Assembly (NCBI GenBank): GCA_964351995.1
Contig: CAYGQE010000021.1
Coordinates: forward strand, 1 to 64,000
Source of the DNA: SZUA-35 sp964351995
GTDB taxonomy: Bacteria; Actinomycetota; Acidimicrobiia; Acidimicrobiales; SZUA-35
Length of the DNA stretch: 64,000 nucleotides
Direction of reading: 5' to 3'
Shown: positions 1 through 7,673 of the stretch, in pieces
How the letters are laid out: the number at the start of each line of letters is the position of its first letter
Position numbering within the stretch: position 1 is the first letter of the stretch
Notes under the pieces: model-generated
The model's database searches: none
The model's input: only the letters and a program-made list of their open reading frames with translations
Told to the model about the DNA's origin: nothing
Program-made: the position numbers and the translations under genes

Positions 1-575
1 TCGATGACAGCGTCGGCTTCATCTCGATCTTCGGCCTCGGGTTGATGGTACCGATCATCTCGCTCGTGCTCGGATCGTCGACGTTCGGCGAACTGATCGA
101 CGACGAAACCCTCGTCTACTTGTGGCATCGACCCGTTGCTCGATGGAAGCTGGCGCTTGCTGGCGCCCTGTCGGCTACGACCGTGGCCGTGCCGTTGACC
201 GCGATTCCTCTTGCCGTCGCCGCCCTGATCGCGTCGGGCGACACCAGCGTTGCCGTTGCTGCCGGACTGGCCAGCGCGCTCGCTGCGCTTGCGTACAGCG
301 CCCTCTTCGTCCTGGTTGGCTTGGTGCTCCGTCGAGCGCTGATCTGGGGCTTGGTCTATCTCTTCATCTGGGAACTGTTCATCGCCAACGTGGGCGGCGG
401 CTCCGCTCAGCTCTCGATTCGCACCTACCCGACCTCAGTGCTGGCGCAGCTGACCGACGTCACGATCCGGCTGGCCGACAGTTCAACAGCGACGGGCATC
501 ATCGTCAGCGTCGTCGTCGCCGGAGTGGCCGTGGCGTTCGCCTCGCTGCGCCTCGACCGCATGGACGTGGCCTGA
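1..575 (+). CDS. ABC-2 type transporter permease subunit (5' end outside window)
   Basis: This is the C-terminal part of a polytopic membrane protein; the frame is open to the left edge, so the start is missing. The visible ~190 residues hold about four or five hydrophobic segments and a short conserved-looking stretch, DDETLVYLWHRPV, between membrane segments. That hydrophilic loop, in which a Leu/Val-Tyr-Leu segment precedes an amphipathic stretch, is typical of ABC-2 permeases that work with a separate ATPase. The ATPase is probably just outside the window. The substrate cannot be told. The family call is made from hydropathy and loop character only, and another small exporter permease remains possible. 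Confidence 0.6.
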   Translation, partial: DDSVGFISIFGLGLMVPIISLVLGSSTFGELIDDETLVYLWHRPVARWKLALAGALSATTVAVPLTAIPLAVAALIASGDTSVAVAAGLASALAALAYSALFVLVGLVLRRALIWGLVYLFIWELFIANVGGGSAQLSIRTYPTSVLAQLTDVTIRLADSSTATGIIVSVVVAGVAVAFASLRLDRMDVA

Positions 576-630
576 GCATCGAAGTTCCACGGCATCTTCG
601 CGGTGCGAGACGGCCGACGAGGGTCCGGCC

Positions 631-1664
631 ATGGCCGAACAGACGAGTGCCCTTGGGTTCACCGATGACTTCGGGATCACGGGCCCGCTGCCGACGACCG
701 ATGGTCAGCGAATACCGCTGGGCGTCGATGACCCGACCGGGCCCGAGATCGGCGGACGCCTGCCCGACTTCACCCTGGCGAGTTCCCTCGGCCGAACGGT
801 CTCGTTCCACGATGATCGGGGCGAGTCGAAGGCCGCCGTCGTGTTCTTCCGGTCGGCAGTGTGGTGACCGCCGTGCATGACGCAGCTGGTCGAGCTGCAG
901 CAGGCACTCCCCCTCTTCGCTGAGGCTGTATTCAAGCTCTACGCGATCTCCTACGACGATGTCGCCGCCCTCGAGGCCTTCGCCGAGGCCCGGGGCATCA
1001 CCTACGACCTCCTCGCCGACGAAGGCTCGGCGGACATCCGGCAGTTCGGCATGCTCAACCACTACGTCGGTCCCGAGGAGGTGCCATTCCACGGCATCCC
1101 GTTCCCTGGAACCTACCTGGTCGACGAGGACGGGTCATCACGGCGAAGGTGTCACATCGTCACCTCGCCCAGCGGGAAAGCCCGGAAGGCCTGATCAACG
1201 CAGCGCTCGGTGAGATCCTGCTCCGGGGCAACGAACCGAGCACGGCCCACGAGGCCGACGAAACCGGTATCTCCTTCTCGATGTCCGACCGAGGCGGAGG
1301 TGGCGTGTCTCGTGTCGGCCAGATCCGTCATCTCGTGGTCCGAGCCGAACTACCCGGCGTCGGCGAGCTCAGAGTGTGGAGCGACACCGATGCCGAGCGC
1401 CCCCGCTTCGATCGCCAGAAGTGGATGGGCGACAAAGTGACGACAGCGCTCGGCCAGACCCCCGACCCCGATGCCGCCATGTCATTTCTCACCACGATGG
1501 GCGAACACCTACAGACCAACCGCGAGGTGTTCAACGAACGCTCCGGCGACCTGGGATCGGGGTCCAACGGCGGGCCGCTCAGCTCGGATCCAACCTCCGA
1601 GCGGTGTGCCGCCACAGTCCTTGGCGTCACGAACGCCTTCGCCTCGCCGAACCTTTCCCGGTGA
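631..1664 (+). CDS. AhpC/TSA-like redoxin with in-frame UGA at the active-site Cys (candidate UxxC selenoprotein); frameshifted downstream
   Basis: The 5' segment (631-864) encodes the start of a thioredoxin-fold redoxin ending in VVFFRSAVW. The next codon is TGA (865-867), and the same frame continues Pro-Pro-Cys-Met-Thr-Gln-Leu-Val-Glu-Leu-Gln. In relatives this place reads W-C-P-x-C followed by QLVELQ, so TGA sits exactly on the first active-site cysteine and gives U-P-P-C. A hairpin with bacterial SECIS geometry follows. Frame 1 continues to GTYLVDEDG near 1134 and then diverges. Adding one G to the GGG there restores the frame that ends at 1664 and reads VITAKVSHRHLAQRESPEG, as expected of the family. 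From about 1370 the C-terminus no longer resembles the family. The stop (1662-1664) overlaps the GTG of the next gene. Sec decoding is inference; a pseudogene or a one-base sequence error is possible. No Sec machinery lies in the window. Confidence 0.6.
873..907 (+). promoter_or_regulatory. Candidate bacterial SECIS hairpin just after the in-frame UGA
   Basis: Five bases after the TGA at 865-867 lies a two-part hairpin. The lower stem is GTGC (873-876) with GCAC (904-907). A symmetric 5+5 internal loop follows. The upper stem is GCAGCT (882-887) with AGCTGC (893-898), closing a GGTCG loop (888-892). The loop begins with G, and its GGUC matches the sequence recognised in E. coli fdhF. The loop starts 21 nt after the UGA, about 2 nt from the fdhF spacing as I recall it. 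Seen directly: pairing and spacing. Inferred: SelB binding. Confidence 0.55.
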
Positions 1665-2716
1665 CCGACGACCATGACAGTGGATTGGCGAGGCTCGAGG
1701 AGCTCGACCGCCGGTACCTGCGCGCCAACATCGCCATCGCCGTCTTGGTACCCCTCCAGTCACTGCTGCTCCTGGATGCCTACGGCATCTTGATCGTCAT
1801 CTTCTCGGCAGTTCCGCTTGTGAGTGCGCTTCTCGGCCTCGTCGCGCTTCGCCAATGGCTCGGCCTGGTGCGCTGGTATGTGCTCCATCTGGGGCTCGTC
1901 AGCCTTGCCGCGGTCGGATCGGCGCTCCTCACTGGCGGTGCGGCGAGCCCGCTGTTCCAGATGCTGCCGGCCGCCGGTTTGCTCTGGGTCTCCTACTTTC
2001 CGGAACATCGCACCTCGGTCGCCGTCGCACCGGCGATGGCAGTGACCGTGGTCGCCTGGAGCTGGAGCACCGACCCGCTTCGCGTGCAGGAAGAGGTGCT
2101 GGTCATCTTGTCGACGCTGGTCGTGAGCCTCATCATCCCGCTGTTCGCAGTCAGACTCGTGGAGACCGAACTGCTCCATCGACGGCGCGCCGTCATCGAT
2201 CATCTGACTGGTTGTCTGAACCGCTATGCGTTGGCATCGAGAACCGGCGAACTGCAGGCGCAGCTCGATCTCGTGGGCGAAACGGTCGGTGTGGTCATCT
2301 TCGACGTCGACCACTTCAAGCGAATCAACGACGCCTTCGGTCACAGTGCTGGCGACGCAGTCCTGCAGGATCTCACCTACGCCGTCCGCAAACGCCTCCG
2401 CCGGTTCGAGCTGTTCTATCGCCTTGGAGGTGAGGAGTTTCTCATTCTCCTGGCCGGCGCCGCCGAAGACGAGGCCATCCTGCTCGCTGACGCAGTGAGG
2501 GAGGCGGCCAGCACAGTGATCGTTGGCGACTCGCCGGTCACGGTGTCGTGTGGTGTGGCAATGGCGTCGCAAGATCGCAGCATCGACGAAGCGGTTCTGC
2601 GAGCCGACGAAGCGCTGTATCGAGCGAAGCACACCGGCCGCAATCGCACCGTGGCCCACGGGCGGGAGCACGATGGTCCGGCGATGCTCAGCGGACGGGG
2701 CCCAGACGACTGCTGA
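1661..2716 (+). CDS. Membrane-anchored GGDEF diguanylate cyclase
   Basis: The 351-residue protein starts at a GTG that overlaps the stop of the preceding frame as GTGA, suggesting translational coupling. Residues ~22-165 contain about six hydrophobic segments forming an integral membrane sensor. Residues ~175-340 are a GGDEF domain with FDVDHFK at 214-220 (metal and phosphate binding) and GGEEF at 256-260 (active site), so it should make cyclic di-GMP from two GTP at the inner face of the membrane. The allosteric I-site RxxD that normally precedes the active loop reads R-x-x-E here, so product inhibition may be weakened or lost (inference). No EAL domain follows. The signal sensed by the membrane part is unknown. 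Confidence 0.88.
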   Translation: MTDDHDSGLARLEELDRRYLRANIAIAVLVPLQSLLLLDAYGILIVIFSAVPLVSALLGLVALRQWLGLVRWYVLHLGLVSLAAVGSALLTGGAASPLFQMLPAAGLLWVSYFPEHRTSVAVAPAMAVTVVAWSWSTDPLRVQEEVLVILSTLVVSLIIPLFAVRLVETELLHRRRAVIDHLTGCLNRYALASRTGELQAQLDLVGETVGVVIFDVDHFKRINDAFGHSAGDAVLQDLTYAVRKRLRRFELFYRLGGEEFLILLAGAAEDEAILLADAVREAASTVIVGDSPVTVSCGVAMASQDRSIDEAVLRADEALYRAKHTGRNRTVAHGREHDGPAMLSGRGPDDC

Positions 2717-2771
2717 GCCAGCATCCGGGCGCTCGTGAAAGGACAGCAGGACACGGTTAGCGTGTCGGCTC

Positions 2772-3299
2772 ATGCCCAAGCTCCAAGCCGCCGAGATCGT
2801 CGAGTTCCTGACTGAGCCTGGGCACCTCCTCCGGCTCGCCACCGTGGATGACGACGGCATGCCCCGCATCTCGCCGGTGTGGTGCACCTATCGCCGGTCT
2901 GACGACGGTCTCGGCTCGATTCTCTTCACTCCGCGTGAACGATCCGTCTTCTTCACCAATCTGCGGCGCGATCCTCGGATCGCCCTGTCGATCGACGAAG
3001 ACGCACTCCCCTACCGCAAGGTCTCGGTCCAAGGGCAAGCGGAGATCGTGCATGACTTGGGCAACGACGATCTCTGGCGTGACACCTACCGAGAGATCGC
3101 GTGCCGCTTCATTCCGGAGGCCAACGCCGACGGGTACCTCGCCGCCACCTACGATCAGCCGCGAGCGCTTCTTTCGGTCGACCTGGATGACGCAGTGGTC
3201 ACGAGCTGGCGGATGCCGGTCGAGGGCGAATCCGGCACCGGCATCTGGGCCGCCGCTTACTACGCCGAGGGATCTCAGATGAACCAGCGACTTGGCTGA
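2772..3299 (+). CDS. Pyridoxamine 5'-phosphate oxidase-like (split beta-barrel) protein
   Basis: The 175-residue protein has the FMN/F420-binding split-barrel pattern: an N-terminal helix (AAEIVEFLTEPGHLLRL), strands carrying ATVDDDGMPRISPVW, and a second half with FFTNLRRDPRIALSID and VSVQGQAEIV. Members of this superfamily in high-GC actinobacteria bind FMN, F420 or haem, and many act on F420-dependent reductions or simply protect cofactors, so substrate and cofactor are open. It is not a true PdxH because the C-terminal PdxH dimer motif is absent. The stop overlaps the TTG start of the MATE gene by 8 bases, so the two are probably co-transcribed. Confidence 0.75.
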   Translation: MPKLQAAEIVEFLTEPGHLLRLATVDDDGMPRISPVWCTYRRSDDGLGSILFTPRERSVFFTNLRRDPRIALSIDEDALPYRKVSVQGQAEIVHDLGNDDLWRDTYREIACRFIPEANADGYLAATYDQPRALLSVDLDDAVVTSWRMPVEGESGTGIWAAAYYAEGSQMNQRLG

Positions 3300-4623
3300 T
3301 TCCCGCTATCGGCCGTCGTTGCGGTCCGAGCACGACGCCGTCATCGCCAAGCTCGCCGTTCCAGCCCTTGGAACACTCATCGCCGAGCCCCTCTACGTCC
3401 TCACCGACACCGCCATCGTCGGCCGGATCGGCACCGACGAACTCGCCGGGCTCGCCCTCGCCAGCACGGTCCTCCTCACCGCTCATGCGGTCTTGATCTT
3501 CCTCGCTTACGGCACCACTGCCGCGGTCTCCCGACTGATCGGAGCCAACCAAATCCGTGATGCCGCGGACCGCTCGGTTCAGGCGCTCTGGCTTGCTGTT
3601 GGCTTCGGCATCGCGGTGATCGCCATCGTCACGGCGTTCGGCACCCCGCTCCTTCGATTGCTCGGAGGCGATGGGGCGGTGCTCGAGGCGGCTGAGCTCT
3701 ACCTGGGTGTGAGCATCTGGGGATTTCCCTTCCTGCTGTTGATGATGAGCGCCGGCGGTTCGTTCTACGGCCGACAGAACACGGTCACCCCGCTGGTCCT
3801 CGCCGTAGCGGGAGCACTCGCCAACCTCGTCATCGAGGTCGTGCTGATCTACGGCTTCGGCTACGGGCTCGGAGCCTCAGCACTCTCAACCGTCATCGCC
3901 CAGTTCGTCACCGGCGTCATCGCTGTGGTGATCGTTCTCCGCTGGGCGGCAACCGAAGGCGTTGGACCCCGACCGAACTGGGCCACGATGCGAAGCCTTC
4001 TCAGCGCAGGCAAGGCGCTCGTCGTTCGAACCGTTGCACTTCGCGGGTCGTTCACACTGTCGGCGGCGATCGCCGCCCGCATCGGCGTGGCCGAACTCGC
4101 CGCCCATCAAGTCGTCTTGCAGGTGTGGGGAACGCTCGCCCTCGCTCTGGATGCTGTCGCCATTGCTGGGCAATCGCTCACCGGCAACTTCTTGGGTGCT
4201 GGCGACGTCGAACGGGCACGGGGTGCGGCCCGCCGGATGATCGAACTCGATGTGGTGTTCGGCATCGTGGCCGGGCTGGGCATCGTCGTCGCTCGCCAAC
4301 CGATCGCCGAGCTCTTCAGCACCGACCCCGACGTCGTCGCCGTGACCGCCTTCATCCTGTTGTTCGTCGCAGCGCAGCAACCCATCAACAGCATCGTCTT
4401 CGCCCTGGACGGCATCTTGATCGGGGCTGGTGACCTGACGTATCTGGCCCAGACCATGGTCATCTCGACCGTCATCTTCGCTGGGCTCGCAGTTGCGGTG
4501 CTGCTCACTGGCGCTGGCCTCGGTTGGCTCTGGGCTGCCCTCGGGTGCTTCATGTTGCTCCGAGCGGGTTTCATGTGGCGTCGATGGCGAGACGACGTTT
4601 GGCTCGTCACCGGTGCCGGCTGA
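3292..4623 (+). CDS. MATE family (DinF-like) efflux transporter
   Basis: The 443-residue protein has about twelve hydrophobic segments and the DinF-branch signature near the N-terminus: KLAVPALGTLIAEPLYVL followed by TDTAIVGRIG. MATE proteins exchange Na+ or H+ for organic cations, drugs or metabolites across the cytoplasmic membrane. The start chosen is a TTG at 3292 that overlaps the upstream gene; homology begins around residue 15, so a start slightly downstream cannot be excluded. Substrate is unknown. The overlap suggests coupled expression with the split-barrel protein. Confidence 0.85.
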   Translation: MADSRYRPSLRSEHDAVIAKLAVPALGTLIAEPLYVLTDTAIVGRIGTDELAGLALASTVLLTAHAVLIFLAYGTTAAVSRLIGANQIRDAADRSVQALWLAVGFGIAVIAIVTAFGTPLLRLLGGDGAVLEAAELYLGVSIWGFPFLLLMMSAGGSFYGRQNTVTPLVLAVAGALANLVIEVVLIYGFGYGLGASALSTVIAQFVTGVIAVVIVLRWAATEGVGPRPNWATMRSLLSAGKALVVRTVALRGSFTLSAAIAARIGVAELAAHQVVLQVWGTLALALDAVAIAGQSLTGNFLGAGDVERARGAARRMIELDVVFGIVAGLGIVVARQPIAELFSTDPDVVAVTAFILLFVAAQQPINSIVFALDGILIGAGDLTYLAQTMVISTVIFAGLAVAVLLTGAGLGWLWAALGCFMLLRAGFMWRRWRDDVWLVTGAG

Positions 4624-4628
4624 GCGGC

Positions 4629-5174
4629 TCAACCTGAGTGACACAGCGTTTCAGCTTCGATGAGCGGCGCGATGATCGAGGGATCGGCACGCTCGATGGC
4701 CACCGCAGCCACGCCGTCGGGGCCATTCCCCAAAGCACCGGCCAGATCGAGCGAAGCGAGCTCGCCCAACGCGTCGACCAGTCGCTCATTCCCGACATCG
4801 GCCGCAGCCGCCGCACCGTCTTCCAGCACCCACGCGTGGTGATCGACCAGTTCGTCGATCAGAGACTCCGACAATCCAACACCGACGCCGACCAACGGAT
4901 CGGTCGCACCGATCAAGAAGAGACTCCGACACACCCGAGCCTCGGGCTCGATCGGGTCACAGCGACCGGCACGCACCGCGTTGACCACGGCAACCACGAC
5001 CTGATGCCGTCCCTCGGCAGAAGCCAGGTCGGCATCGTCGAGTAGGCGGGCGCACTCGTGTTCGATCGCTGTCACGACGCTCGACGCAACCGGCCCGAGC
5101 ACCAGCTCGGGTGCGGCCTGCGTCCGGCAACTCGTTGCGAGGGCGACCAGTGCAAGGGCAATGCGTACGAACAT
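4629..5174 (-). CDS. Secreted or lipoprotein-like protein of unknown function
   Basis: About 181 residues. The ATG at 5174 is chosen over one eight codons upstream because GGAGGAAG lies at the right distance before it. The N-terminus MFVRIALALVALATSC is a short signal peptide ending in Cys, compatible with a weak lipobox (Ala-Thr-Ser-Cys). The mature part is acidic and helical and contains three further cysteines, but no family was recognised. It is convergent with the MATE gene, 5 bases away, and sits downstream of the sigma/anti-sigma pair on the same strand, so it could be a third member of that unit (inference). Confidence 0.6.
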   Translation of the reverse strand: MFVRIALALVALATSCRTQAAPELVLGPVASSVVTAIEHECARLLDDADLASAEGRHQVVVAVVNAVRAGRCDPIEPEARVCRSLFLIGATDPLVGVGVGLSESLIDELVDHHAWVLEDGAAAAADVGNERLVDALGELASLDLAGALGNGPDGVAAVAIERADPSIIAPLIEAETLCHSG

Positions 5175-5243
5175 GAAACTTCCTCCGGTGGGCCGCACGA
5201 TGGCGGCATCGACGCTTCGGGGGAAGTTCGTGCGTGCAGGATC

Positions 5244-6935
5244 CTACGGGGTCCACTCGACGGCGACCATGCCGACGATCTCGGGGCCAGCCGCCCCAGG
5301 CTGAACGAAGAGGTTGACCAGTCGCCAGCCGCTGCCGTCGTTGGCCGGATCGGTGAGCCGCACCACCGAGGCGCCGGCAAACCTGGCCGCAAGTGCTTCG
5401 TTCACCACGCTGTATGGAGACAGCTCCAAGATGGGCACGATGCCGACCTCGACAGCAGTCTCGGGGGCAAGCGCCACTCTGGTCGGCGAGAGCACTTCTC
5501 GCAGCGAGCCGACGAGCTCGCCAGACAGTGCAGGAGGCGGTGTGAACGACATCGTGTCCTGCCAGAACTCCGGCAGTGCGGCCTTGCCGCTCGTCGTCTC
5601 GACCAGATCGCTCGAAAGACCGAACGTGACACCGTCGGCACTCCATGGCATGGCGGCAAACGCTGCGTCATCGCCTCGCAGGCCATCGACGAACTGCCAC
5701 CCGATGGCTTCGAGATCAGCATCACTGACCGCTTCGGCATCGGTCAGGTAGCGGGAGTTCACCCAGCCCCAATCCCGGCCATTCTCGAGCGGTTCAGGGA
5801 ACCAGACGTTCCACCACTCCTGCTGACCCGACGCAGTCGGCTCGAGCCCGTAGCTGGGCTCCCCGTCACCAATGAACACCGAGAGAGCAGCACGCTTGTG
5901 AACGCTGCTCTCACCCGCAGGGAGAATGACGAGTTGGTCGCCATCGGTGCCGGGGAGACTTCGCACGACCAGGCCGCCGTCGGGGTCACCGGCGGGGATG
6001 TTCGTGACGCGGTATGCAGGATTCGCTCGTGGAGCATCGATCACGACCGGGACGGCCGCAAACGGATCGAGCGCGGTGTCAGTGCCGCCCGAAGACTGGA
6101 CGACCACCCACGCTGGGCCTGACCCCGACACATCGAGTGTGGTGATGAAGGGCGCAACGACTCCAAGGCTTCCGGCGTTGGCGAAACCGCGGTTCAGCCA
6201 CACACCGTCGCGGCTGGAAAAGAGCTCGACGTCGACCACGGCTTCGAAACCTTCGCCCTGGCCGGAAACAGTGAGGACCGATTCGGTGGTGGTCGACAAC
6301 AGTGACGGCGACTCGATCACGATGCGAGGCGAGAGGGCTTGCACGACCACGTAGCCCGTCGTACCGTCCGGCATCTCGACAGACCCGAGCTGGAGCGTGG
6401 TGACATCGACCATGTCGCCTCCTTCGCTGAGGCGCGACACCAGGGCGAGGCCATCCTCGATCTCCCACGAGAAGTCTTCGCCTCCCCGCTGGATGAGACC
6501 GAGGAACGAGTTGATTGCAGTGCCTGGCGAGACCGATCGTGGTCCGAGGATGCCCGCCGGAGCAGGAGGAATGTCCGGTGGGGTGTTCGGCGTAGCTTCG
6601 CTCACCGACGAGCTTTCGTTGTTCGACGTTGCGGCGTCGACCTCATCGTTCAACGGCGGGAGTTCGTTGCTCACCTCAGCCGCTGATGGGTCGGTCGTCG
6701 ACGACGGAACGGCGAGATCGATGTCGCCATCTCCGGCGCTGCGGAAGGTCATGGCACCAACGGCGCCGACCGCGACGAGCAGGGCTGCGGCGGCCAGCAG
6801 GCGAGGCGCCAACCGGGGCCGCAGCGCGGGCGGGCCAGCCAACCTGGCTTCGATGCGTTCCAAGCCATCAGCCGAGGGCTCGACCTGGTCGGCGTGATGG
6901 TGGAGTGCGGAGCGAAGATCGTCTTCGAGGGTCAT
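5244..6935 (-). CDS. Single-pass membrane protein paired with an ECF sigma factor (probable anti-sigma or sensor)
   Basis: The 563-residue protein has a short cytoplasmic N-terminus (MTLEDDLRSALHHHADQ), one membrane segment at residues ~45-65, a low-complexity Ser/Thr/Pro linker to ~130, and a large extracytoplasmic region. Residues ~195-265 (SPRIVIESP to FITTLDVSG) resemble a Gmad2-type immunoglobulin-like domain. A later stretch near residues 320-400 (VTNIPAGDPDGGLVVRSLPG and WVNSRYL) resembles an SH3-like domain. The ATG overlaps the TGA of the upstream sigma gene (ATGA), the usual arrangement for an anti-sigma partner. No zinc-binding ZAS motif (HxxxCxxC) is seen, so direct sigma inhibition is inferred from context only. 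Confidence 0.7.
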   Translation of the reverse strand: MTLEDDLRSALHHHADQVEPSADGLERIEARLAGPPALRPRLAPRLLAAAALLVAVGAVGAMTFRSAGDGDIDLAVPSSTTDPSAAEVSNELPPLNDEVDAATSNNESSSVSEATPNTPPDIPPAPAGILGPRSVSPGTAINSFLGLIQRGGEDFSWEIEDGLALVSRLSEGGDMVDVTTLQLGSVEMPDGTTGYVVVQALSPRIVIESPSLLSTTTESVLTVSGQGEGFEAVVDVELFSSRDGVWLNRGFANAGSLGVVAPFITTLDVSGSGPAWVVVQSSGGTDTALDPFAAVPVVIDAPRANPAYRVTNIPAGDPDGGLVVRSLPGTDGDQLVILPAGESSVHKRAALSVFIGDGEPSYGLEPTASGQQEWWNVWFPEPLENGRDWGWVNSRYLTDAEAVSDADLEAIGWQFVDGLRGDDAAFAAMPWSADGVTFGLSSDLVETTSGKAALPEFWQDTMSFTPPPALSGELVGSLREVLSPTRVALAPETAVEVGIVPILELSPYSVVNEALAARFAGASVVRLTDPANDGSGWRLVNLFVQPGAAGPEIVGMVAVEWTP

Positions 6936-7630
6936 GAGAGGTCCTCGTCAGTCGGCGCGATTGCGTCGAGCGGCGTGTCGGTTTCGAGTTCGATGGAGAG
7001 GGAATCGCCCAGGAGATCACCCAAGCGCTTCAGACCGCGATGGGCATGAGACTTCACCGAGCCCCGAGCGATGTCGAGCGTGTCGGCGATCTCGGCCTCG
7101 GAGAGATCGAGGTAGTAGCGAAGCACCAGCACCGATGCTTGCTTGTCCGGCAGTTGACGCAGCGCCTCGATCATCTGATCGTGCTCGGCACTGGCGACGC
7201 CAGCTTCTTCGGCAGCAGCCACCGGGCCGGGGGCATCCGGTGTGTGGGCTCGCCTGACCTGACGTTTGCGGAGTGCTGATCGAGCGCCGTTCAACACCAT
7301 CGATCGCAGGTAGCCGAGCTCCTTGCCTGCTTCAATGCGATAGTCGCCGGCCACCAACTTGACGAAGGCGTCCTGCACGACTTCCTCGGCGGTCTCGCGG
7401 TCATCGACGCTGAACGACGCCAACCGAACCAGCGATCGATAGTGCTCGTGGTAGAGATCAGGCAAAGCAGCACGGAAGTCAGATGCCGACGGACCTGGCA
7501 CGAGCGTCATGTCGGTGCTGTTCGACGCTTGGCCCTCAGCACGACGACGACGGCGGGCGCGACGCCCCGGCGCGTTCGAGCTGCTGGCGCTCTGTCCGCT
7601 TCCGTTGTCTTCCAACGCCATCACCTTCAC
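6932..7630 (-). CDS. ECF-type RNA polymerase sigma factor (sigma-70 family, SigE-like)
   Basis: The protein directs RNA polymerase to a regulon promoter set. Region 2 is visible as FRAALPDLYHEHYRSLVRLA followed by TAEEVVQDAFVKLV (-10 recognition). Region 4 is MIEALRQLPDKQASVLVLRY, LDLSEAEIADTLDIARGSVKSH (-35 recognition helix-turn-helix). The first ~45 residues are basic and low complexity; an internal ATG at 7510 (MTLVPGPSAS) may be the true start because homology begins soon after. It is translationally coupled to the membrane protein downstream, and a 43-base gap separates it from the acetyltransferase upstream on the same strand. Confidence 0.9.
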   Translation of the reverse strand: MKVMALEDNGSGQSASSSNAPGRRARRRRRAEGQASNSTDMTLVPGPSASDFRAALPDLYHEHYRSLVRLASFSVDDRETAEEVVQDAFVKLVAGDYRIEAGKELGYLRSMVLNGARSALRKRQVRRAHTPDAPGPVAAAEEAGVASAEHDQMIEALRQLPDKQASVLVLRYYLDLSEAEIADTLDIARGSVKSHAHRGLKRLGDLLGDSLSIELETDTPLDAIAPTDEDLS

Positions 7631-7673
7631 ATTGGACAGAGACGCCTCTGGCCCGAGATCGGTTTACCTGCGA

